Below are positions 1 to 9,153 of a stretch of 64,000 nucleotides of DNA, piece after piece. The notes below the pieces were generated by a model. It was given only the letters and a program-made list of their open reading frames with translations. It was not told where the DNA came from and searched no databases. The stretch's first letter is position 1, and every line of letters starts with the position of its first letter. Both the position numbers and the translations under genes were made by a program. Source of the stretch: Kitasatospora sp. GAS204B (lineage in GTDB: Bacteria; Actinomycetota; Actinomycetes; Streptomycetales; Streptomycetaceae); contig NZ_JARZAG010000018.1 of NCBI RefSeq assembly GCF_029892155.1, positions 62,001-126,000 on the forward strand, read 5' to 3'.

Positions 1-131
1 AAGGGCCGTTCACGGCCGACGAGGGCTGAGGCTGAACAGCGGCGCGCACTGAGCAGCAGCGAGCAGGGCCGCGTACGAGGCAGGCTGGTGCTGGTGCTGG
101 TGATCGGCTGAGGGCGGCGGTGAGCCTGCCG

Positions 132-827
132 TCACAGGCTCAGCACCAGGTCCCGGACCGCGGCGGGCTGGGACAGGAACGGGTGGTGGCCGGCGTCGAG
201 TTCGACGACGCTGCCGGCCCGCCGGGCGAACTCGCACTGCAGCCGTGGCGGGGTGCCCCGGTCCTGGGCGCAGACGAGGTACGTCGAGGGCACCTGCTGC
301 CAGGCGGCCGCCCCGACCGGCTGCCCGGTCACCTGCACGCTCTGCCGGGCGAGGTGGTCCGCCGCCTGCGCCTGGACCTCGGGGTCGCAGTCCTGCAAGA
401 ACGTGTCCACGAGCAGCTCGGGGCGGACCCCGAACGTGCCGGCGTCGGGGTCGACGTCGAGGAACGGGGCGGGGCCGCCGTCCCCGAACGCCGACAGGCT
501 CTGCCCGACCTCGGGCAGGTAGCTGGAGATCAGCAGCAGGTGGCGCACCGACCCGATTCCCGCTGCGGCTTCCGCGGTGACGATGCCGCCGTAGCTGTGG
601 GCGACCACGACGGTCGGCTCGTCGCCGGCCCGCAACACCTGCCGCACCGCCGCGACATCCTCGGGCAGCCCCGGACCGCCGACGCCGCCGGCCGGGCCCG
701 CCTCACCGCAACTCGGCAGCGCCGGGGCCACGCTCGCCACCCCTCGCTCCCGCAGCAGCTCGGCGGTGCGGTGCCACCACCACGACCCGTCCCGCACGCA
801 CGCCCCGTGCACGAACACGACCCTCAT
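132..827 (-). CDS. Alpha/beta hydrolase (231 aa)
   Basis: Cytoplasmic alpha/beta-hydrolase of the small esterase type related to plant methylesterases and EstC. The N-terminus VVFVHGA is the oxyanion-hole strand. The nucleophile elbow is AHSYGG near residue 80, and the catalytic His is in AGHHPFLSQP close to the C-terminus. Length is normal for the family. I chose the ATG at 827 because GGAGG lies five bases upstream (833-837 on the complementary strand); the longer start at 839 lacks this. The gene points away from the repeat protein at 1175 and has no operon partner in the window, so the substrate cannot be inferred. Confidence 0.88.
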   Translation of the reverse strand: MRVVFVHGACVRDGSWWWHRTAELLRERGVASVAPALPSCGEAGPAGGVGGPGLPEDVAAVRQVLRAGDEPTVVVAHSYGGIVTAEAAAGIGSVRHLLLISSYLPEVGQSLSAFGDGGPAPFLDVDPDAGTFGVRPELLVDTFLQDCDPEVQAQAADHLARQSVQVTGQPVGAAAWQQVPSTYLVCAQDRGTPPRLQCEFARRAGSVVELDAGHHPFLSQPAAVRDLVLSL

Positions 828-1174
828 CGCCACCTCCACGTCAGCCCCGCTATGTCAGCCCCTCCAGCCTGCCACCCATGCTCGCCGGGCCATCGAAGGC
901 CCGTCTCGACTGATGGACGACGATGTGCTTCGGTTTCAGCCGCCGGGCGCCCTGTTCGGGCCAGTTACGCGGAATCGTGGCTCCTGGATTGCCCGCCGGG
1001 ACGATTCTGTGACTGAGCCGTACCGACGGTCACCGAGATACGTCTGCCCCTGAACCTGTCGGCTGCCCGCCTGAACCCGTGTCAGCACACTGACCCAACA
1101 CCTGCCAGCACCGAGCCTCCACTGCGCGTCTTCTGCCCGCATCGTGTGAAACGCCGAGGTAGGGAGTCCTTACC
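828..1174. other. Divergent intergenic region, no gene seen
   Basis: This 347-base gap separates two divergent genes and should hold both promoters. I see no convincing open frame with a ribosome site and no strong hairpin. A Shine-Dalgarno-like AGGGAG sits about ten bases before the GTG at 1175. Confidence 0.5.
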
Positions 1175-2842
1175 GTGCCGTCCTTGCTGAACTACGCCAT
1201 CGTCACCGACCCGACCTCGCTCCAAGCGTCGCAGCCCGGGGCACCGTCCGTGGGGACGCTGTACGTGATCGTCTCCAACACTCACCAGTCCGAGGTGAAG
1301 TGGGAGTTCATCGATGTGGAGATACCGGTCGGCAGCGGCCCCAACGACCTGACGGGCAATCCGACGATGATCGGCGCGAGCGTCGAGAAGGACTACACGG
1401 TCTGGCTGGAGGAGGACCCGGTCTTCGGCTGGGACGGTACGCTCGGCCGCTTCCGGGCGAAGGCGCCCGTCGGGGGGAGGCTGACCCTGCCGGACGAGGA
1501 GTCGCTGGTCCTGAAACTGGAGAACATACCGGTTTCCGACGCAGCGGGACTGGTCCGCGTGAAGATCCACGAGCGGTCCGGCGGCGGCGACGACAACGTC
1601 CCCATCCGACAGGCGGACTTCACCACCACGCTCGGGCTGGTGAAGCAGGCGCCGAAGGTCCCGCGCAACTTCCGCCCGGAGAAGAACTCCTTGGTGGACG
1701 TGGACGCGAGCCAGAACGTCGTTCTGAAGTGGGAGGGGCCGGACAACCTCGACTACTGGATCCGCGATCCGCAGGGGACCGAGGTGCTCGTCCAGTCGGC
1801 GGCCCAGGGGCCGCAGGTGAACCAGCAGCCCTACACCTGGTCACCCCCCTCCGCGCCGAGGCGAGGCACCACCTACACCCTCATCGCCGGGACGACCACC
1901 GCCACGCAGCAGCACCACGGGTACTTCCTCACCACCACGGTGCACGCACTCGTCCCCGAGTTCGACAGCGGGACGCGCACCCCGTGGGTCGAGGGGACGC
2001 CGAGCAGGAGCCGTGTCACCTTCGCCGCGGCCGGGGTGGAGATCCACAACGGGGCCGGCGCCCGGGGAACCGTCACGGCCGACAGGGTCGACGTGGACCG
2101 CGTGAACACCACGTCGGTGCACGGCCGCAACTCCAGCGACGGATGGATCGACTTCCCGCAATCCGGCCTGAACGTCCATCAGGGCGGCTCGACGCAGTTG
2201 GGCACCCTCTCGGCCGACAGGGCCGAGGTGGACCGCGTGAACACCACGTCGGTGCACGGGCGCAATTCCGACGACGGATGGATCGGCTTCCCGAAGTCCG
2301 GACTGAACGTCTACCGGGACGGACGAACGCAGCCGGGCACCCTCGCGGCCGACAAGGCCGACGTGAACGGTGTGCAGACCGCGTGGGTGCAGGGGCGCGG
2401 CGACAGCGACGGGTGGATCGAGTTCCCGCAGTCCGGGCTGAACGTGTTCCACGGCCAGGGAAAGGCCTGGGGAACCGTCTCGGCCGACAGGGCCGACCTG
2501 AACAGCGTGACCACACACTGGGCAGAAGGGCCGGACGGGAAGAAGAGCCGCATCGCCTTCACCGAAACGGGCGTGAAGATCACCGACCCCGAGAAGAAGC
2601 GCGGCACCATAGTCGCCGGCGAGACCAACGTCCGCAGCGTGGTCACCCCCTGGGTGTCGGGGCCCCAGGCCGGCGCGGGATGGATCTCCTTCCCGAACGA
2701 GGGGGTGGACGTGCACCGGGATGGAGAGGTTTCCTTCGGAAGGATTCGATACGCCTCGTACAAGGAATCGCAAACGGTGAATGACCGCCCCGTGCACCGC
2801 AGGCTGCCCCCTTACGAGTGGCCGCCGAAGTCCGGGAACTAG
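1175..2842 (+). CDS. Hypothetical protein with six C-terminal 44-46-residue repeats (555 aa)
   Basis: I do not recognise a named family. The first ~265 residues show no clear motif, no signal peptide and no membrane segment. From about residue 267 to the end there are six tandem repeats of 44-46 residues. Each runs roughly: a turn with W-V-x-G or S-V-H-G, then G-W-I-x-F-P-x-S-G-L-N-V, a charged loop, G-T-(L/V)-x-A-D-(R/K)-A-x-(V/L). Repeats 2 and 3 are nearly identical also at DNA level. Regular short beta-strand repeats suggest a beta-solenoid or fibre-like structural protein, but this is inference. The GTG at 1175 follows AGGGAG. The gene converges on the kinase gene with 49 bases between. 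Confidence 0.8.
   Translation: MPSLLNYAIVTDPTSLQASQPGAPSVGTLYVIVSNTHQSEVKWEFIDVEIPVGSGPNDLTGNPTMIGASVEKDYTVWLEEDPVFGWDGTLGRFRAKAPVGGRLTLPDEESLVLKLENIPVSDAAGLVRVKIHERSGGGDDNVPIRQADFTTTLGLVKQAPKVPRNFRPEKNSLVDVDASQNVVLKWEGPDNLDYWIRDPQGTEVLVQSAAQGPQVNQQPYTWSPPSAPRRGTTYTLIAGTTTATQQHHGYFLTTTVHALVPEFDSGTRTPWVEGTPSRSRVTFAAAGVEIHNGAGARGTVTADRVDVDRVNTTSVHGRNSSDGWIDFPQSGLNVHQGGSTQLGTLSADRAEVDRVNTTSVHGRNSDDGWIGFPKSGLNVYRDGRTQPGTLAADKADVNGVQTAWVQGRGDSDGWIEFPQSGLNVFHGQGKAWGTVSADRADLNSVTTHWAEGPDGKKSRIAFTETGVKITDPEKKRGTIVAGETNVRSVVTPWVSGPQAGAGWISFPNEGVDVHRDGEVSFGRIRYASYKESQTVNDRPVHRRLPPYEWPPKSGN
1974..2760 (+). repeat. Six in-frame repeats of ~135 bp inside the hypothetical protein gene
   Basis: Repeat starts are near 1974, 2101, 2236, 2374, 2507 and 2640. 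Units two and three share long identical DNA stretches (around 2090-2125 and 2225-2260), whereas units five and six have diverged. The pattern suggests growth by duplication of the central units. Confidence 0.8.
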
Positions 2843-2891
2843 TAGGGCTTGGTCAGGTTCTCGAACTCCGCACCCTCCTGGGCCCCGCCGT

Positions 2892-3809
2892 TCAGCCCGC
2901 CGTTGCGATGAGGCGTCGCAGCGTGGCGTGGGCGGGTGGGCCCCAGGTCGGCTTGCCGCCGGGGCGGCCGTGGACGCCGGCATCTCCGATGAGGATGCCG
3001 CCGAGGGCGCGCAGCACGGCCCAGCCGCGGGCACGGCGCAGGGTGGCGGTGTCTGCGGTCGGTTGGTAGGCCTCGTGGAAGCGGGTGGCGGCGCCGTCGG
3101 GCAGCAGGATCCAGGGGGCGGCGAGGTCGCAGGCGGGGTCGCCCGCGCAGAGGTCGCCGAAGTCGATCACGCCGCAGAAAGTGCCGTTCGCGGTGAGAAC
3201 GTTGGCCGGATGGAGGTCGCCGTGCAGCCACAGTGCCGCGCCCTGCCAGTCGGGCGCGGCGGCGGCGTCCTCCCAGACCGCGCGGACGGCGTCCGGATCG
3301 GGGATCAGACCCAGCTCGGTAGCCGCGGCGAGCCCTTCGGCGAACCCCTCGGAGTGCTCGGCCAGTGGCCTCCCCCGGCCGAGACGGCTGGCTGGTGCTC
3401 CCTCTGGTGCGGGGTGGTGAAGAGCCGTCAGGAAGGCGGCCAGGGTGTCGGCCGCCTCCTCGGCGCGCGTGACCGGAGCACGGTCTGCGGGCTCGCCCGG
3501 CACCCAGGTGGTGACGATCCAGGGGCGCGGGAACCGCTCGGAGGGCTCGCCGAGGCGCTGCGGGACGGGGACCTGCAGCGGAAGGTGCGACGCGAGGGCG
3601 GGCAGCCAGGCGTACTCCTTGCGCAGCAGCGCGTCCGCGGACTGCGTCGCCCAGGGCAACCGGACGGCGAGGTCGTCACCGAGCCGCCACAGCTGGTTGT
3701 CCCAACCACGCGCGCCGAGCCGCACGGGATGGTCGGCCAGGTCGGGGTGCTGATCGCGCAACAGGTCCTGGACCAGCTCCGCGGTGAGCTCGATCTCTGT
3801 GTGGGTCAT
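2892..3809 (-). CDS. Aminoglycoside phosphotransferase (APH)-family kinase (305 aa)
   Basis: Small-molecule kinase of the APH/choline-kinase fold. The catalytic loop LHGDLHPANVL and the metal-binding GVIDFGDL are present in the right order in the C-terminal half, and the N-lobe has the nucleotide-binding strands around LGDDLAVRLPW. Length is normal. The family covers antibiotic kinases, homoserine kinase-like and macrolide kinases, so the substrate is open and resistance should not be assumed. The ATG at 3809 is preferred over a TTG at 3818. The gene is divergent from the GH89 gene and convergent with the repeat protein. Confidence 0.88.
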   Translation of the reverse strand: MTHTEIELTAELVQDLLRDQHPDLADHPVRLGARGWDNQLWRLGDDLAVRLPWATQSADALLRKEYAWLPALASHLPLQVPVPQRLGEPSERFPRPWIVTTWVPGEPADRAPVTRAEEAADTLAAFLTALHHPAPEGAPASRLGRGRPLAEHSEGFAEGLAAATELGLIPDPDAVRAVWEDAAAAPDWQGAALWLHGDLHPANVLTANGTFCGVIDFGDLCAGDPACDLAAPWILLPDGAATRFHEAYQPTADTATLRRARGWAVLRALGGILIGDAGVHGRPGGKPTWGPPAHATLRRLIATAG

Positions 3810-3996
3810 GCGGGGCAACGATAGCGTCGCCGACCGGCCCAGGGCGGAGCGGCTGTGGCTGATGTTCCCAACGCATGGTGCCTCGGGGCAGCGGTCGACC
3901 GCCGCTCACCCGGCCGGCGGAGTCGCCGGTCCAGCGTCCACGGCACCCTGCCTGCCAAGATCGATCCAGCCGATCGCGGCACCGGAGGCGAACGAC

Positions 3997-6210
3997 GTGA
4001 AGTGGCCCGGCATCACCCTGCTACTGGCGGCGGCGCTGACCGTGACCAGCCCGCCCGCCCCCACCCGGGCCGCTTCGGCTCCCGCCTTCGACACCGCCCC
4101 CGCCACGGCGAGTCTCTCCCGCCTGCTACCCGGACACGCCGCGCAGTTCCGCCTGCTCCCGACGGCCCGGCCCGCCACCGGCGACGCGTTCTCGATCGAC
4201 GGCACCCCGGGCGCCATCACCGTGCGCGGCACCTCGGGGGCCACCCTGCTCAGCGGCGTCGGCTGGTATCTGGAGCACGTCGCCGGGGTCGACCTCGGCT
4301 GGCCGGGTGACAGCCTCGACCGGCTCCCGGCGGTGCTGCCCGCCCCGGCCGGCCCGATCACCCGCGCGGCGGCGGTGCCGCACCGCTACGCGCTGAACGA
4401 CACCGACGCCGGCTACTCCGGCCCCTACCGCGACTTCACCGCCTACCGGCACGAGATCGACCTGCTGGCGCTGCACGGCGTCAACGAGGTCTTCGTGCAG
4501 ACCGGGGCCGAGTACCCCTATCTCCAGGCGCTGCGTCAGTTCGGTTACAGCGAAGCGGAGTTGCGCGCCTGGTTTCCCGCCCCGGGCCATCAGAGCTGGT
4601 GGCTGCTGCAGAACCTGGCGGGCTTCGGCGGGCCGGAGTCCGCGCAGCTCGTCGAGGCGCGCGCGGCGCTCGGGCGGCGGATCGCCGACCAGCTCCGCGG
4701 CCTGGGCATGACGCCGGTGCTGCCCGGCTTCTTCGGCACCGTGCCGCCGGGGTTCGCCGAACGCCGGCCGGGCGCCCGGGTGGTGGCGCAGGGCAGTTGG
4801 GTCGGCTTCCAGCGGCCGGACTGGCTCGACCCGACCGGCCCGGTCTTCGCCGACCTGGCGGCGGCCTACTACCGGGCGCAGCGCGAGCGGTTCGGCGACA
4901 GCACGATGTACAAGATGGACCTGTTGCACGAGGGCGGCGTGCTCGGCCCGGTCGACGCCGGCGCGGCGGCCCGAGCCGTGCAGCAGGCGCTGGACGCCGC
5001 GCACCCCGGCGCCACCTGGGCGATCCTCGGCTGGGAGCAGAACCCCTCGCCCGCCGTGCTCAGCGGCGTCGACAAGGCCAGGATGCTGATCCTGGACGGC
5101 CTGTCCGACCGCTACGCCGGGCTGGACCGGGAGAGCCGCTGGGCCGGGACGCCGTACGCCTTCGGCAGCATCGACAACTTCGGCGGCCACACCGGCATCG
5201 GCGCCAACACGGCGGTCTGGACGGATCGGTTCCGCCGGTGGCTCGGCAAGCCCGGCAGCGCGCTGCGCGGCCTCGCCTACCTGCCCGAGGGCACCGGCGG
5301 CAACCCGGCCGCCTTCGAGCTGTTCACCGAACTCGCCTGGCAGCCGGGGCCGGTCGACCAGCGCGCCTGGTTCGCCGGATACGCGGCCCGCCGCTACGGG
5401 GGGCCGGACCCGCACGCCGCCGCCGCGTGGGAGCTGCTGCGGGACGGCCCCTACAGCATGCCGTCCGACGGCTGGAGCGAGCCGCCGGACAGCCTGTTCG
5501 CCGCCCGGCCCGCGCTGACCGCCGGCACGGCCGCGGCCTGGAGTCCCAGTGCGATGCGCTACCCCGCCCGGACGGTCGAGGCGGCGCTCGGCGAGCTCCT
5601 CCAGGTCGCTCCGGAGCTGCGCGGCAGCGACGCCTACCGCTTCGACCTGCTCGACCTGGCCCGGCAGGTGCTCGCCGACCGCGCCCGGGCGCGGCTGCCC
5701 CGGATCGCCGCCGCCTACGCAGCGCGCGACCGGGCCGCCTTCGCCGCGCTGACAGCCGCCTGGAGCGCCGACGAGGCGCTGCTCGACCAGCTGCTCGCCA
5801 CCGACTCCCGCTTCCTGCTGGGCCCCTGGCTCGCCGCCGCCCGATCCTGGGGCGCCTCCCCGGCCGAGCGCGACCAACTGGAGTACGACGCGCGCGCCTT
5901 GCTGACCACCTGGGGCGGTCGCGGGCCCAGCGAGGACGGGCGGTTGCACGACTACGCCAACCGCGAGTGGTCCGGCTTGGTCGCCGACGTCTACGCCCCG
6001 CGCTGGGCCGCGTACTTCGCGAGCCTGGACGCAGCCCTCGCAAGCGGCGGCGAGCCGGCCGCGATCGACTGGTTCGCCCGGGACGACGCCTGGGCGCACC
6101 GGACCACCCGCTACCCGAGTGCGCCGACCGGCGACTTGCTCACCTTGGCCCGGCAGGTCGGCGACTTGCTCACGCTGGCCCGGCAGGTCGCGGCGGCGAA
6201 CGCGAACTGA
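3997..6210 (+). CDS. Secreted alpha-N-acetylglucosaminidase, GH89 (737 aa)
   Basis: Glycoside hydrolase of the NAGLU family, which removes terminal alpha-linked N-acetylglucosamine. A signal peptide (WPGITLLLAAALTVTS, then a small-residue region ending AASA) marks it as exported. Family blocks are clear: the Y-N-D/G-P-Y-R-D-F barrel entry, EIDLLALHGVN, and L-Q-N-L-A-G-F-G-G-P. Two carboxylates match the known catalytic pair of NAGLU: Glu312 in DLLHEGG and Glu431 in LPEGTGGNP. I chose the GTG at 3997 because GGAGG (3984-3988) lies eight bases upstream and a signal peptide follows directly. The C-terminus carries a 10-residue tandem duplication (GDLLTLARQV twice). The likely role is scavenging of amino-sugar polymers. 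Confidence 0.9.
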   Translation: MKWPGITLLLAAALTVTSPPAPTRAASAPAFDTAPATASLSRLLPGHAAQFRLLPTARPATGDAFSIDGTPGAITVRGTSGATLLSGVGWYLEHVAGVDLGWPGDSLDRLPAVLPAPAGPITRAAAVPHRYALNDTDAGYSGPYRDFTAYRHEIDLLALHGVNEVFVQTGAEYPYLQALRQFGYSEAELRAWFPAPGHQSWWLLQNLAGFGGPESAQLVEARAALGRRIADQLRGLGMTPVLPGFFGTVPPGFAERRPGARVVAQGSWVGFQRPDWLDPTGPVFADLAAAYYRAQRERFGDSTMYKMDLLHEGGVLGPVDAGAAARAVQQALDAAHPGATWAILGWEQNPSPAVLSGVDKARMLILDGLSDRYAGLDRESRWAGTPYAFGSIDNFGGHTGIGANTAVWTDRFRRWLGKPGSALRGLAYLPEGTGGNPAAFELFTELAWQPGPVDQRAWFAGYAARRYGGPDPHAAAAWELLRDGPYSMPSDGWSEPPDSLFAARPALTAGTAAAWSPSAMRYPARTVEAALGELLQVAPELRGSDAYRFDLLDLARQVLADRARARLPRIAAAYAARDRAAFAALTAAWSADEALLDQLLATDSRFLLGPWLAAARSWGASPAERDQLEYDARALLTTWGGRGPSEDGRLHDYANREWSGLVADVYAPRWAAYFASLDAALASGGEPAAIDWFARDDAWAHRTTRYPSAPTGDLLTLARQVGDLLTLARQVAAANAN
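6130..6189 (+). repeat. 30-bp tandem duplication at the 3' end of the GH89 gene
   Basis: Units 6130-6159 and 6160-6189 match at 28 of 30 bases and encode GDLLTLARQV twice. The duplication is in frame and lies past the catalytic domain, so it probably does not affect activity. Confidence 0.9.
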
Positions 6211-6281
6211 CAGCTCAGGGCGGACCCGGTCCCAAAACGGATGGCCGGCGCCCTGGGCCGTCGGGTAGCGTCAGGGTTTTG

Positions 6282-7025
6282 ATGACCGACACCTGGGACA
6301 CGATCGCCGACTGGTACGCCCAACTCCTCCGCAACGGCTCCGCCTTGAACGAGTTCAGCCGCGACATCCTGCTCGACCAACTGCCGGACGACCCCGCCGG
6401 ACGACGCGTTCTCGACGTCGGCTGCGGCGAAGGGATCGCCACCCGGGCCCTGGCCGCCCGAGGCGCCCATGCCCTGGGCATCGACCCGTCCCCGCGCATG
6501 ATCGAACACGCGCGGGCCGCCGAGCAGCGCACGCCGACCGGCGCCCGCTACCTGGTCGACGACGGCTGCACCCTGGCGACGGTGGCCGCCGGATCCGTCG
6601 ACTGGGTGACGGCCGCGCTCTCCCTGAACAACGTCCCCGACCTCCCGGCGGCACTCCGCGCCGCCCGGCGGGTACTGGTCCCGGACGGGCTCCTGGTGTT
6701 CACCATCCCGCACCCGTGCTTCGAGGCGCCGCACGCCGGCTGGACGGATTCCACCGCCGAACCCGGCCGCCCCCGCCGCGTGGTGGGCGACTACCACGCC
6801 GAGGGCTTCTGGCGCTCGGCCGACCCGCACGGCGTGCGGCGGGCCGGCAACCAGCACCGCCGGCTGTCCGGCTACCTCAACGCCCTGATCGCACACGGGT
6901 TCGCGATCGAGGCGACTGCCGAGCCCGAGCCCGGCCCCGAGGTGGCCGCCGCGCAGCCGCGGCGCGCGGAGCTGCCCCCGTTCTTCGTCGTACGAGCGCG
7001 CAGCCGCGCCGAGCAGCTCGGCTGA
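6282..7025 (+). CDS. Class I SAM-dependent methyltransferase (247 aa)
   Basis: Rossmann-fold methyltransferase of the Methyltransf_11/25 type. SAM-binding motif I is VLDVGCGEGIATRAL near residue 45, followed by the acidic motif II strand LGIDPSPRMIEHAR. Motif III lies around the region preceding LNNVPDLPAALRAARRVL, with F-T-I-P-H-P-C-F after it, as in ubiquinone/menaquinone-type and small-molecule methyltransferases. The ATG at 6282 starts a protein of normal length. It sits 71 bases after the GH89 gene. The substrate is unknown, and nothing links it to the NRPS cluster 13 kb away. Confidence 0.88.
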   Translation: MTDTWDTIADWYAQLLRNGSALNEFSRDILLDQLPDDPAGRRVLDVGCGEGIATRALAARGAHALGIDPSPRMIEHARAAEQRTPTGARYLVDDGCTLATVAAGSVDWVTAALSLNNVPDLPAALRAARRVLVPDGLLVFTIPHPCFEAPHAGWTDSTAEPGRPRRVVGDYHAEGFWRSADPHGVRRAGNQHRRLSGYLNALIAHGFAIEATAEPEPGPEVAAAQPRRAELPPFFVVRARSRAEQLG

Positions 7026-7160
7026 CCCCGCCTGCCGAGCGGCCGCACGCTCAGCCACCTGGGGCACCGTGGCCGGGCGCGCGGGCGGGTCACGAGGTCG
7101 CGGGCGGCCGGGGCGGCTAGCTTGCCGGTGAATCGGATCGATGCCACCGGGAGCCGCGTC

Positions 7161-8459
7161 ATGACATCTCCGCAGCGCACCGCGCCGACACAGGTGCGCG
7201 CCGCGCAGGTGCTGCGCAACCCGAAGGCCTGGTACTTCCCCGGCGGCATCGTCGCCCTGCTGGCGCTGCTGCTGTCGCTCCTCTATCTGGGCGGCGTGGC
7301 CGACCCGAACGGGAACCTGCACCGGCTGCCGATCGGCCTGGTCAACGCCGACCGCGGCGCCACCGTGGCCGGGCACCCGACGAACCTCGGCGCGCAGCTC
7401 ACCAGCGGGATCGCCGGCGCCCCCGACCCGAAGGAGCAGGTCTCCTGGCGGCTGCTGGACCAGGCGAGCGCTCAGGACGGTCTGGCCTCGGGGAAGCTGG
7501 ACGGCGTCCTGGAGGTCCCCGACGGCTTCACCGCGGCGGTCGCCGCTCTCGGCAGCACCAGCGCCCAGTCGCCCGCGCGCCCCACCGTGAACGTGTTGAC
7601 CAATCCCGGCGTGGGCAGCCTGGCCTCGTCGCTGGCCAGCTCGATCAACCAGGCGGCCGCCCACCAGGCCTCGCTGCAGCTCGGCGGCTCGCTGACGGCA
7701 GCCGCGGCACCCGCCCCGGGCGGCGCGCAGAGCAGTGCGGAGCGGCTGCTGCTCGCCGACCCGATCACGGTCGTGGTCCAGGTCGGCCACCCGATCGGCA
7801 TGCACAGCGGCCTGGGGCTGACGGCGTTCTACTACACCCTGCTGCTGGTCCTCTCCGGCTTTCTGGGCGCCAACATCATCAGCAACGGCCTCGATGTGGG
7901 CCTCGGTTACGCCGACAGCGAGCTCGGCCCCTGGCACACCCGCCGCCCCGTGGTGCCGATCAACCGCACCCAGACCCTGCTCGCCAAGTGGGGCATGTCG
8001 GTGGTGCTCGCCGCGGTGACCTCGACGCTGGTCATGGTCGGCGGCATCGCGATCATCGGCATCGACGCCTCGCACCTTCCGCTGCTCTGGGTCTTCTCGT
8101 TCTGCGCGACCGCGGCGGTGGGCCTGGGTGTGCAGGCCATCAACGCGGCGTTCGGCGGCATCGGACAGCTCGTCAGCATGTTCATCTTCGTCGCCGTCGC
8201 CCTGCCGTCCTCCGGTGCGACGATCCCGCTGCAGGCGCTGCCCACCTTCTACCGCTGGCTGGCCGTCTTCGAGCCGATGCGGCAACTCAGCGACGGCACC
8301 CGCGCCATCCTCTACTTCGACGCCCGCGCCGACGCCGGACTCATCCGCGCCTGGATCATGATCGCCATCGCCGTGGTCCTGGCACTGGCCTTCGGCCTGG
8401 CCATCACCCGCTACTACGACCGCAAGGGCCTGCACCGGATGGTCCCCAAGATCGCCTGA
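7161..8459 (+). CDS. YhgE/Pip-like, DUF3533 (ABC-2-fold) membrane protein (432 aa)
   Basis: Integral membrane protein with one N-terminal membrane helix (about residues 25-45, GGIVALLALLLSLLYLGG). A soluble extracytoplasmic segment follows (about 50-230), starting with the family's typical LPIGLVNADRG, and then a C-terminal block of about five membrane helices. This layout is that of the SNG1/DUF3533 and YhgE/Pip proteins, related to ABC-2 permeases and to type VII or export-related systems. No ATPase gene adjoins it. I start at the ATG 7161, as the upstream TTG at 7122 adds residues with no ribosome site. It converges on the Nudix gene. Confidence 0.82.
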   Translation: MTSPQRTAPTQVRAAQVLRNPKAWYFPGGIVALLALLLSLLYLGGVADPNGNLHRLPIGLVNADRGATVAGHPTNLGAQLTSGIAGAPDPKEQVSWRLLDQASAQDGLASGKLDGVLEVPDGFTAAVAALGSTSAQSPARPTVNVLTNPGVGSLASSLASSINQAAAHQASLQLGGSLTAAAAPAPGGAQSSAERLLLADPITVVVQVGHPIGMHSGLGLTAFYYTLLLVLSGFLGANIISNGLDVGLGYADSELGPWHTRRPVVPINRTQTLLAKWGMSVVLAAVTSTLVMVGGIAIIGIDASHLPLLWVFSFCATAAVGLGVQAINAAFGGIGQLVSMFIFVAVALPSSGATIPLQALPTFYRWLAVFEPMRQLSDGTRAILYFDARADAGLIRAWIMIAIAVVLALAFGLAITRYYDRKGLHRMVPKIA

Positions 8460-8495
8460 GCACCACCGCGACCCGGGGACGCGGCGTGGTTCCGG

Positions 8496-8984
8496 TCAGC
8501 GGCCGTCATTGAGGAACAGCGCCGTCCCGGCGGCGCGCGCCCGCAGCAGCGCGGCGAACCAGGGGCGCTGCGCGGGCTGCAGGCAGGGCTGCCACTGCAC
8601 GGGGTCGCGCCAGGCGTAGTCGTCGTGTTCGGCGCTGAGCAGCACCACGGCCTCGGGCCGCGCCGTGCCGCCGTCGAAGCAGAAGTCGATCACCGGGGGC
8701 CAACCGTCCACCGGGGCACGGTAGTCGACGGCGAGCAGGGGCAGCTCGGCGGGCAGCCGGAGGCCGGTCTCCTCCCGGGTCTCGCGCGTCGCGGTCTCGT
8801 GCGGGCGCTCGCCGGCGTCCGCCAGGCCGCCGGGCAGTTGCCACCAGGCGGGATGCCCCGGGTAAGCGCGCGCCTGATGGAGCATCAGGATCCGGCCCGC
8901 CCCGTCGGTGAGCAGGACGGCGGCGGAGACCACGTGCTTGGGCAGCATGGCAGTGAACTCGTCGGGCGGCAGGGCCAGGGTCAT
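8496..8984 (-). CDS. Nudix hydrolase (162 aa)
   Basis: Pyrophosphohydrolase of the Nudix superfamily acting on nucleoside diphosphates linked to another group. The Nudix box is intact: G-x5-E-x7-R-E-x-x-E-E-x-G-L, read as GGLADAGE then RETREETGL at about residues 50-75. The upstream WWQLPGG is typical. I chose the ATG at 8984, which follows a strong GAGGGGG ribosome site; the open frame continues upstream to 9182 but without a better start. The gene is divergent from the MarR regulator over a 209-base region with a repeat array, so that regulator may control it. Confidence 0.88.
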   Translation of the reverse strand: MTLALPPDEFTAMLPKHVVSAAVLLTDGAGRILMLHQARAYPGHPAWWQLPGGLADAGERPHETATRETREETGLRLPAELPLLAVDYRAPVDGWPPVIDFCFDGGTARPEAVVLLSAEHDDYAWRDPVQWQPCLQPAQRPWFAALLRARAAGTALFLNDGR

Positions 8985-9072
8985 CGACGCGACCCCCTCT
9001 CGGTGCGGCGGGACGCTTGCCCTGGGCAACGAACGGCCGGGTCGGCGGGCACGGGTGCGGCGCTGATCGACC

Positions 9073-9150
9073 GGACGACTCGGCGGGACGACTCGGCGGG
9101 ACAACTCGGTGGGACAACTCGGCGGGGAAACTCCACAGGAAGACTCAACA
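9073..9150. repeat. Six contiguous 13-bp repeats between the Nudix and MarR genes
   Basis: Units start at 9073, 9086, 9099, 9112, 9125 and 9138. The first two are identical (GGACGACTCGGCG), the next two differ by one or two bases, and the last two are diverged. The array has exact 13-base spacing and lies in the divergent promoter region. Confidence 0.88.
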
Positions 9151-9153
9151 GTC

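Noticed and set aside
120-1016. 298-codon plus-strand frame over the first hydrolase
   Set aside because: It is antisense to a hydrolase with intact catalytic motifs and has no family pattern.
2892-3809. APH-family kinase as self-resistance gene of the NRPS cluster
   Set aside because: It is over 13 kb from the cluster and the family is broad; nothing supports the link.
4126-6099. 657-codon minus-strand frame over the GH89 gene
   Set aside because: Antisense shadow; the plus-strand frame has a signal peptide and both catalytic Glu.
6111-8435. 774-codon minus-strand frame over the methyltransferase and membrane protein genes
   Set aside because: Spans two genuine genes in antisense and shows only low-complexity sequence.
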